In this document: one piece after another, positions 55,636 through 64,000 of the stretch
Layout: the number at the start of each line of letters is the position of its first letter
Numbering within the stretch: the stretch's first letter is position 1
Assembly (NCBI RefSeq): GCF_014898055.3
Contig: NW_023601322.1
Span: 66,864,740 to 66,928,739, forward strand
Origin: Talpa occidentalis
Lineage: Eukaryota; Chordata; Mammalia; Eulipotyphla; Talpidae
DNA length: 64,000 nucleotides
Reading direction: 5' to 3'
Made by a program: the position numbers and the translations under genes
Notes under the pieces: generated by a model
The model's database searches: none
The model's input: only the letters and a program-made list of their open reading frames with translations
What the model was told of the DNA's origin: nothing

Positions 55636-58065
55636 CTGATTGAGCCCAGGGTCACATTTGCCTAAACCGGTACCTGAATCTTCCTGAATCAAAAGAGGCT
55701 CGCTTTTCTCACAGCTCTCCTGGCTGATGAGCGTGTCCGCATAGTTGGGCTGCGGGAAGATAAGATGACTCTTCCTCGAGTCTGCAGTGAGGGAGACCTC
55801 ATGCGAATAGGTCTGCAGGAAAGCACGCACCCCATCCACACCCACAAAGTGTGAGGTGGGCAAGCCAGCCAATCCACCTTCGGAAGCCTGGAGCAGACGC
55901 GACATTTGCCAGCGCCGCAGCTTGAGCGCCATCAGCACGATGACAAAGGTGAGGAAGACACAGGAGACCACGGCCACTGCTACCACCAGGTACAAGGTAA
56001 GGTCAGAATCATCAGAGTCTGCAGGGGTGCTGAGGCTGCCCAGGTCAGCCAGGACATCTGGGATGCTGTTGGCCACGGCCACGGTGAGCGTGACCGTGGC
56101 CGAGAGGGGGGGCTGGCCGTGGTCCTGGACCACCACCACCAGGCTCTGCTTGAGCGCATCTCTGTCCAGCAGGGCCCGCGCTGTGCGCACCTCGCCCGTG
56201 TGCAGCCCCACTGAGAAGAGCCCTGGCTCGCTGGCCTTGAGCAGGCGGTAGGACAGCCAGGCGTTCTGGCCTGAGTCTCTGTCCACCGCCACCACTTTGG
56301 TCACCAGGTAGCCAGGCTCTGCAGAGCGGGGTGCCAGCTCCACGCCTGTGGAACCGTCTGTGGGGAGGGCAGGGTATAGGATCTCTGGGGCATTGTCATT
56401 CTGATCCAGCACAAATATGTTCAGTGATACATTGCTGTTGAGTGGTGGGTTCCCACTGTCCCGGGCTGTCACCCACAACTGCAGGTCCCGGAATTGTTCA
56501 TAGTCGAAAGAGCGAAGAGCATACAAGACACCAGTGTCAGAGTTGATGGAGATATAGGAAGATAAAGGCGCTCCCTGAAGGGTATCCTCAGCCAGGGAGT
56601 AAGTGATCTGGGCATTTTCTCTGCTGTCCCTGTCAAATGCAGTCACTGAGAAGAAGGAGGCTCCTCTGGGGTTGTTTTCAGGAATGTAAGCAGAGTAAGA
56701 GGATTGTGCAAAAGTGGGCGGGTTATCATTGTCATCTGCCACGTTCAGCGAGATGTGAGTTTCTGTAGATAGGGGTGGACTTCCCTGGTCTGTTGCTGTC
56801 AGCGTTATATTGTAGCTCTGGATGTTCTCCCTGTCCAGCACTGTGTTTGTTATCAACTTGTAATAATTTCCATAAGTCTTTTCTAGTTTAAAAGGTAGAT
56901 TGTTAGGAATGAAACAGGAGACTTCACCATTTTCTCCAGAGTCTTGATCTTGCACATTTAAAAGAGCAATTACTGTGCCTGGGGGAGAGTTTTCCAGCAC
57001 TGAATTTGTAGAAGATGTGATAGTTATTTCCGGAGCATTGTCATTTACATCCAGAACTGTGATCAAGAGCTTAGCAGTAGCAGAGAGACCACCACCATCT
57101 TGGCCTTGAACTTCCATCTCATATAATCTAGATTTCTCAAAATCCAGAGACCCCTGTATTAAGACATCTCCAGTTCGAGAGTCCAACTGGAATATTCCAG
57201 AAGCTTTACTTTCCAAATTCAGGAAAGAATACACTACTTCCCCATTGATTCCCTCATCCGGGTCGGTTGCATTTACCATGAGAACATGGCTTCCAGAGTT
57301 GACATTCTCAGGAATACTCACTCGATATACAGACTGTGTGAACTTTGGACTGTGGTCATTAACATCGAGGACCACCACACGAATGAGAACGGTGCCCTGG
57401 CGGATGGGATCGCCTCCATCCGAGGCTGTGAGGACGAGGTGGTGAGTTGCCTCTTTCTCCCGGTCCAAGCTTCCCTCCAGCACTAACTCGGGATTCTTGG
57501 CCCCATCGGTTCCGCCTCGCACTTGCAAGGAAAAGTAGCTATTAGGGTTGAGCTGATAGCGCTGGAGGGAGTTCATTCCCATGTCTGGATCCCTTGCGTT
57601 AGGGAGGAGAAATCGCGACCCCGGCGTTGCATGCTCACTGACTTTTATTTCTATTTCCTCCTCCCGGAAGCTGGGCGCGTTATCGTTAATATCCATTATT
57701 TCCACCTCCACTCCGTAAATCTTCAGTGTATCTTCCACAAGTATCTCCATATTTAAAATACAAGAGGACGCTGTCTCACAGAGCTCTTCCCGATCTATCC
57801 TGCCCGCAGTGATCAAGCTGCCACTTCGCGGATTCAGGTCGAAAAGCTGCGTCTTTCCTCTGGAGACGATGCGCACCCGGCGCTGGGCCAGTTCCCAGGG
57901 CTCCAAACCCAGGTCCTTGGAAATATTGCCCACGAAGAAGCCCTTGTCTGTCTCTTCGAGCACCGAGTATCGAATTTGCTGGGCCCCAGTCTCCCGCAGT
58001 GTTCCCAGAAAAATGAATAGTACGACCAACCCGCTGCGGACCCGGAGCAGTAGCCGATTCGCCAT
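55636..58065 (-). CDS. PCDHGA11: Protocadherin gamma A11, variable exon (first coding exon only)
   Basis: Gamma-A neuronal adhesion receptor exon, 810 codons. Signal peptide 1-29; EC1 with C96/C102; EC2-EC6 with intact calcium-binding motifs; transmembrane helix about 690-714 ([20 protein letters not shown]). The A-type tail contains [20 protein letters not shown] and [20 protein letters not shown], followed by an isoform-specific end [15 protein letters not shown]. The ATG at 58065 begins MANRLLLR, matching the expected N-terminus. The donor is CAG|GTGAGA, phase 0; the open frame runs on beyond the donor into intron, where it means nothing. Large parts of EC6 and the tail are nearly identical to A12, as is usual among gamma-A members. 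The CSE is in place upstream. Confidence 0.95.
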
Positions 58066-58280
58066 GGCTGAGCCTTTATTCCGCGGTTTTTGGGGCCGTT
58101 TGTTTGGAAGCAGCTTATGTGTCTACGAGGTCCCGGGCCGACTGCATCCGAAATATATCAGGGAACGAAGGGAAGTGCTTTAAGTTTCCAGTATCAGGAG
58201 CTGTGAGTATCCATCTCATTGTGCTTTGCTTTGTAGAAGTAGGGGAGGGGGGCTCATGCGCGCAACTTCCCATTCCCTGG

Positions 58281-58308
58281 TTGGTGAACAGCGGCCCCCA
58301 GAGCCCAA
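58281..58308 (-). promoter_or_regulatory. PCDHGA11 promoter: CSE
   Basis: GTTGGTGAACAGCGGCCCCC followed by AGAGCCCAAT, 216-243 bp upstream of the ATG. Core intact; a right-hand CCAAT box is present immediately after. Confidence 0.82.
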
Positions 58309-58309
58309 T

Positions 58310-58724
58310 CTTATTATTGCAACGAGAAAAATCCACTTAATGTTTGCATTTCAAAAAAAAGTTACTACACTTACCGCTTCAGGGATCAGACGTATTTGTA
58401 AAACTTAAAATTGTATACAATAAAGTATTACATAAAATTATCTTGAAGATTTACCAAGAGCACTTATGGAAGGCGCACTTATTACAGACTTGTTTAATTA
58501 AAAAACAAACACTACTGGAACTGAAAACTTTAAGGTTAATTTTGGTTCCTATTAATTTTCACCCACTGAAGGAAACAGAATCGTGAGTGTGGATCCCAAC
58601 AAAATCACCAGATAAGATGCAGCTGCATGACTATAATTCTCGTCAATTTTTTTGTTGAGTAAAAAGGATGAAATGCTTGAGGATATTTGGATGACATTAG
58701 GATTGTCATTTAAAGTACCACAAT
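58310..58724. other. A11-B7 spacer
   Basis: AT-rich, nothing recognised. Confidence 0.4.
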
Positions 58725-59015
58725 GAGGCCTCCCTGTGGCCTAGGGGTTAAGTCTCAGCACCACCACCATGAAGGCCCACCATGCCCCATTTGATGTCTT
58801 AGTTCTAGTTTGAGCCCGCTGGCCAGGTTGCTAAACTTCATGGCACAGCAGACCTCTCCTGTTTTTACCCGTTGCTCCCCTTAGCAGTGTATTTCAGTAG
58901 ATCTGCCTGTTCTGCTCCCCACTTTGTCTCTGGTGAATCCTCTCTCTCCACTTCCCACTTGTACCTCTGGCCTGCACCCCAGTTCTGCACAGAAGTAAAT
59001 AAAATCTTTTTAAAA
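58725..59015 (+). mobile_element. tRNA-derived T+ SINE with inserted middle
   Basis: Head 'gaggcctccctgtggcctag'. About 40 extra bases ('ccaccatgaaggcccaccat' onward) lie between the A and B boxes. Target TACCACAATG on both sides. Confidence 0.85.
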
Positions 59016-59274
59016 ATACCACAATGTAAAAATATAACATTCCATATCATTAACAGGTATTCTATTTCATGAAAATTTCACCTGAGACCTCTATCTTAAA
59101 ATGCCTCTGAATAGAAGTATTGCAGCACTGTAAATTTTAGTCTTAACAATGATACCAATACATTTCACTCAGATTTATGTTGGGAACTTTATCAAGGGAT
59201 TGAATCTAGAATCTTTAAAATTATACTACATTGCAATATAGAAATATTAAAACACAATTATTTTAAACACTTAC

Positions 59275-61686
59275 CTGCTTAAAAGTCTTACTGTCTCCTT
59301 CAGTGCTAGTATTTAATATGCTAGCCGATGGAACTGAAGCGCTATCTTTGTTGAGAATATCTTGTGTGGTTGGACAGTGATCAACAGATGTGAGAAAATT
59401 AAAATCCAGATTAGTTTGATCCCTAGGTTCACATAAATTATAGACATAGGGCAAAGTTCCCTCGCAGTAGTTGTGGGTAATCTCTGCTCCAGATTTGGAA
59501 CAGAGAACAGACCCAAAGCAGCCTCTAGCATCAGGGCCTTGCAGGCGCAAGGCGATGGCCAGAATCACACCCAGGAGGAACAGTACAGAGATCAAGGCCA
59601 AGGCCAGCACCAAGTAAAACTGCAGCTCAGCCTGGGGGTCAGAGGGCTCAGGTTGGTCACTGAGGTCTGGCAGGGCCTCCTGCAGGCTGTCAGCGAAGAC
59701 CAGGTGCAGCGTGGCAGTGGCCGAGAGCGCAGGCTGGCCCCCGTCGCGCACGGCCACCAGCAGGCGCTGTCTGGCCGCGTCCCTGTCGCCCAGCGCCCGC
59801 GCGGTGCGCACCTCGCCCGTCCGCAGCCCCAGGCTGAAGAGGCCCGGCTCGCTGGCCTGCAGCACGTGGTAGGACAGCCAGGCGTTGTGTCCAGAGTCAG
59901 CGTCCACCGCCACCACCTTGGTGACCAGGTAGCCGGGCTGCGCGGCGCGCGGCACCGTGTCGAAGAGCGCAGAGCCGTCGGGCCCCAGCGCGGGGTACAG
60001 CACCCTGGGCGCGTTGTCGTTGCGGTCGCCCACCAGCACGCGCAGGCTCGCGTTGGCGCTCAGCGGGGGCGCGCCCTGGTCGCGCGCCTGCACAGTCAGC
60101 TCGAAGGTGCGCAGCTGCTCGTGGTCGAAGGCGCGCTGCGCGAACACCACCCCGCTCTGCGCGTTCACGGACACGTAGGACGACAGCGCCTGGGGGCCCA
60201 GGTCGCTGCCCACGATGGAGTAGGACACGCGGCCGTTGGGTCCCAGATCCGGATCCAAGGCACTGACCTGGGCTATAGAGGTACCTGGAGGGTTGTTTTC
60301 TGGCACTTGGACCAGATAGGATGGCTGTCGGAAAACCGGTGCGTTGTCATTGACGTCCCCGATGTGTAGAGTGACGCTTCTGCTGGAGGACAGGGGAGGC
60401 TTGCCCCTGTCAGTGGCTGTAATGGTGACATTGTATTCCGGCGTCTGTTCCCGGTCCAGGACCCCATCTGTTACTAACTTGTAGTAATTATTAGAAGAAG
60501 AATGAATCTTAAATGGAACATCTCCACTTAAATCACACTTGACTTCTCCATTTTCCCTGGAATCCTGGTCCCGCGTTTTGAAGAGAGCCACAACTATTCC
60601 TGGAAGGGAATCTTCCAAAATCTGATCAGAGAGAGAAGTGATGATTATTTCTGGGCTGTTGTCGTTTTCATCTAGAATTTCTATAATTACTTTACATCGA
60701 GTAGAGAGGGACCCTCGGTCCTTTGCTTCTACATTCATCGTATATCTTTCTACTTTTTCAAAATCCAAGTGTTGATGAGTTATAATATTTCCTGTAGTGG
60801 AATCCAGAAAGAACACGTGCTGGGCTTCATCAGCCATACCAAGAAAGGAGTAGGTGATCTCCGAATTGACGCCTTCGTCCTGATCAGTTGCGCTCACCCT
60901 CAACACAGAGGTGCCTGGGGGCACGTTTTCGTGAAGGCTGATCCTGTATACTTCTTGGCTGAACACAGGTGCGTTATCATTGGCATCCACGACTTGGATT
61001 TGGATCTGGGCAGTGCCGCTTAGTGGCGGGTTCCCGCCGTCTAAGGCTGTCAGGACCAAGTGGTGTGCGCTCTGAGTTTCTCGGTCCAGAGTCTTCATCA
61101 ATACTAATTCTGGATATTTGCCACCATCTGGATTGTCTTTCACCACCAACGAGAAATACTCGTTAGGACTTAACTGGTATTTGCTCAATGAATTTATACT
61201 AATATCAGGATCTGTTGCAGAGTCAAGAATTGTTCCTACCCCGGGGCTGACAGATTCGCTGATTTCTAGGTTTATTTTATCTTTGTGGAATTGAGGGGCA
61301 TGATCATTAATATCCTCAACAACCACAAGGATATGAAAAATATTTAAAGGATTTTCCACCACGGCTTCCAACTGCAACTCACATCTTCTTCTCTCTTTGC
61401 ATATCTGCTCTCGGTCTATTCGGTCCTTCACGAGTAAGTCCCCGCTCTCCGCGTCTACGTGGAAGAGCAGCTTCTCAGCGCTAACGCGCAGCTTCCGAGC
61501 TGTCACGTCCAGGACACTGAGCCCTAGGTCCTTGGCGAGGTTCCCCACCACCGAGCCCTGCGCCAGCTCCTCGGGAATGGAGTAGCGGATCGGCTCGCCG
61601 AGCGCGGAGTAGAACAAAGACAGCAGGAAGGCAAACAGTACCTGCCGCCGCCCGGCCGGGCGCCTCCGCGCGCAGCTCCCTCCCAT
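59275..61686 (-). CDS. PCDHGB7: Protocadherin gamma B7, variable exon (first coding exon only)
   Basis: Gamma-B adhesion receptor exon, 804 codons. Signal peptide 1-30 after MGGSCARRRPAGRRQ; EC1 with C96/C102 (CKERRRC); EC2-EC6 intact; transmembrane helix about 688-712; B-type tail with GTLPYVYNLC and an isoform-specific end TSVDHCPTTQDILNKDSA to KTFKQ. I identify B7 by N-terminus (MGGSCA) and by the tail. The donor is CAG|GTAAGT, phase 0. Start choice: ATG 61686 matches the family, but an in-frame ATG at 61719 with a reasonable context (G at -3 and +4) could add 11 residues. The 3' half shares the 834-bp tract with B8. The CSE is upstream. Confidence 0.95.
59585..60418 (-). repeat. 834-bp near-identical tract shared with PCDHGB8 (B7 copy)
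   Basis: Counterpart of 49899-50732 with one visible mismatch (59723). Sequence identity ends abruptly at both sides: 59584 T versus C, and 60419 G versus A. Confidence 0.9.
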
Positions 61687-61923
61687 CGCGCGCTCTAGTT
61701 TTGGCTGGATCCCAGCCATTCCAACTAGAAAAAGTGCACACTACCGCACTGGAAGGCCTGAAACCGCGGAGACCCCAATCTTGGGGCTGGGAATCCGTGC
61801 GTGCTGGGGAGAGTCTGCGCGGGCAGTGCCCCAGTGTGTAAGCGGGTTTCTTTCTCTGTTGTGACTGCGCAGGAAATCCCAGGCTAGAGGCTGAGGAGTC
61901 CCAGATTTCAGCGCTTGCCCTGC

Positions 61924-61950
61924 ACTGGCCGACAGCGGCGCCCAGAGGCC
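61924..61950 (-). promoter_or_regulatory. PCDHGB7 promoter: CSE
   Basis: ACTGGCCGACAGCGGCGCCC followed by AGAGGC, 238-264 bp upstream of the ATG. Core intact; the left CCAAT box is degenerate (ACTGG) and no right-hand box is present. Confidence 0.83.
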
Positions 61951-63165
61951 GTGAGTGGAACCTCAGCCTAAATTTTCCCCGCTCTGATTCAGGACACGTT
62001 TTCTTTAAATGCAAGATGATACCAGCTAAAATATTTGAATCCGACACGTCAGTGATTATGTTTTCATCATGAAACATTTTTCATATGACAAAAACTTTGT
62101 ATGTGTTAAAATTTACACCGGGTTTGAATGGCTAAAAGTATGTCTTTGAACATTCAAGAAAGTACAAGAGAATATGGAGTGAAAGTAGACCTCCTATTCC
62201 ATGGCCTATTGTTATCCAGTTCTTCCGTCCAGAGTCAATCACGGTTGTTCCTTTTAAGAGTAAATGTCCATAAAGGGAAGTACTGAAGCAAGCACAAAAC
62301 TTTTTTCTCTCTTAAATTCTAACTTATATTTGGCTACAAAGTTATGATCTCCCCCCCCCATATTTAGGAACTAGAATGCCACTACTGTTATATTCATTAC
62401 AACCATCCAGAGCATCCTTTACTGTTTCTAAATAAGCATATTTCATTATATTTTCTTATAATAGCCACCCTGTCAAAAATTACTTTCTTCAAAACCTGTA
62501 TTTTTCAAAATAATGCAATTATTTAACATGAATGCATAATTATTATTATTCATGTGGACACAAATTTACAATTACATTTCAATGACTTTAAAGCAAATAA
62601 CTATGATTCAAAGAATGTACTCTCTTCTAACAGACCTGTCATTGAAGCAATGTTGAATGATATGAAAAAAAAATCATGGTCTCATAAGTATTTTAATGTT
62701 AAGACATATGTTGACTTTATGCTACCATATTAGTTTAGAAGAACACTGGTAATAAAAGGGATCGAATCAAATACATCACTATGTTCACTAAACTAAATGA
62801 GTTCATCAGTAACTCTACTCATCATTCTTTTAAGAATAATTTTGTATGCTACCCTGCTTATATTTGGCTCTCCTGCAGAAATAACATTATTCACTTTGCT
62901 TACTTTGACTCTTATGTTCAGAATTTTCAGTTTCAGATACAGTTTCTTTCCTTTTCAGTAAGGGACCACTGAAATACTCTCGGCACACATTCCTTGCTTC
63001 TGTTCTTGGAAACATGTACATATATCCGTCTGCCATATTTTCAGCCTTAGAGATTGAAGAATTTAACTAAAAATGCAGTTAGAACATAGCCCAAAATTTG
63101 CTTAAGTTATAAACACTGCAGTGTCCTCATTGATCAAGAAAAGTCAAATTAAAATGCATTGTCTT
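61951..63165. other. Upstream spacer of B7
   Basis: AT-rich; no gene or repeat family recognised. A C9 run lies at about 62351-62359. Confidence 0.45.
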
Positions 63166-63446
63166 GGGCCTCCCTAGTGGTGCAGGGGTTAAGTCTCAAC
63201 GCTATCAATAGCTATCTCCTGTTACTTCAGCATGAGTTCGATCCCTGCGAGGGAGCTAACCCACATGGCACAGCAGACCTCTCCTGTCTCACCTGCTGCT
63301 CCCCTCAGCAGAGTATTTCAGTAGATCCACCTGATCTGCTCACCACTCTGCCTCTGATGAATCCTCTCCTCTTACCCCCGTACCTCTGGCATACACCCCA
63401 GTTCTTATATACATAAATAAAAATAAATCTTTTAAAAAATAAAATA
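63166..63446 (+). mobile_element. tRNA-derived T+ SINE
   Basis: Head 'gggcctccctagtggtgcag', tail 'ataaataaaaataaatcttt'. Target CATTGTCTT on both sides. Confidence 0.9.
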
Positions 63447-64000
63447 CATTGTCTTCTACATAACAGTATGAAATTGGAATCACAGGCAAAAGGATGCTGC
63501 AGTGTTATCAGGCATGATTGCATTTGGAAAAACTGAAGTACACAGTGTTCTGAATTGTTAATAAAATATCACTGAAAATTTTAAATCACTCTAGAAAGTA
63601 TATTCAACTGAAGTATCATTACAAGTATGATTTGAAAAATAAAACCTCACAAAATTGCCCTTCTTCTTGGGAAGAATACCATTGAGAAGCCTTATGTTTC
63701 GGTTGTGTTTTCAGTGAAACTAAAGAATTTATTTCTGACAACTACCTATTCTTACCATATCTGCCCTCATAACAAGAGCTAGAATTGTCTAAAGAGCTTG
63801 GATTTCAACATGTGTCCCGGAGACAGCACATAAATTTACAGGCACTCATCAGTATTATACTCAACAAAACTATCAAAGATTCTGCAAAGCTAACCATAAC
63901 AGCTTTATGACAATAGGCTTTGATTGGGATTAAGTGAGTATTTACCAGAAAATAAAAAAATATGAGTCTTATCTTAAACCATCAAGTTCTACCTCTTCAA
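63447..64000. other. Window end, no gene
   Basis: Nothing recognised. In mammals the next variable exon upstream (A10) would lie beyond the window; its donor and coding end are not seen here. Confidence 0.45.

Overview
The window is a piece of a placental-mammal genome carrying the 3' part of the clustered protocadherin-gamma (PCDHG) locus, transcribed from the minus strand, so the transcriptional order runs from high to low coordinates. Seven full-length variable first exons can be read. In order they are PCDHGB7 (59275-61686), PCDHGA11 (55636-58065), PCDHGB8 (49580-51994), PCDHGA12 (45107-47527, broken by one in-frame stop), then after a 28 kb repeat-rich gap PCDHGC3 (14124-16553), PCDHGC4 (6977-9418) and PCDHGC5 (2909-5395). 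This matches the known mammalian order B7-A11-B8-A12-C3-C4-C5. A heavily decayed B-type exon lies between A12 and C3 (about 39240-40690), where human carries PCDHGB9P. The constant exons that complete every gamma protein are not in the window; they would lie beyond base 1.

Each variable exon encodes a signal peptide, six cadherin ectodomains, one transmembrane helix and a variable cytoplasmic stretch. Each ends at a phase-0 splice donor that in vivo joins the shared constant exons. Five exons (B7, A11, B8, A12, C3) have the conserved promoter element (CSE, core ACAGCGGC on the plus strand) about 210-260 bp upstream of the ATG. C4 has only a degenerate version, and C5 has none but keeps paired CCAAT boxes. 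This agrees with the known absence of a functional CSE at C4 and C5 and with the C-type isoforms being regulated separately from the stochastically chosen A/B isoforms.

The intergenic DNA is dominated by a tRNA-derived SINE family (33 copies counted) whose 3' end has AATAAA repeats, a TCTTT Pol III terminator and an A-tail (T+ class). Many copies have near-perfect target-site duplications. Twenty-seven of the 33 lie antisense to the PCDHG genes. There are also old L1, L2, MIR and MER5-like copies, one young 5'-truncated L1 3' end, an RPL23A processed pseudogene, simple repeats, and a CpG island downstream of C5. The SINE type suggests a laurasiatherian-like mammal, but I cannot name the species.

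The most notable points are: a 27-bp tandem duplication at the C5 splice donor that creates two in-frame donors; the nonsense codon in PCDHGA12 with an intact promoter element; an intact PCDHGB8, which is a pseudogene in human; an 834-bp near-identical tract shared by B7 and B8 (gene conversion); and a degenerate CSE at C4. I found no wholly new system; this is a known locus with locus-specific novelties.
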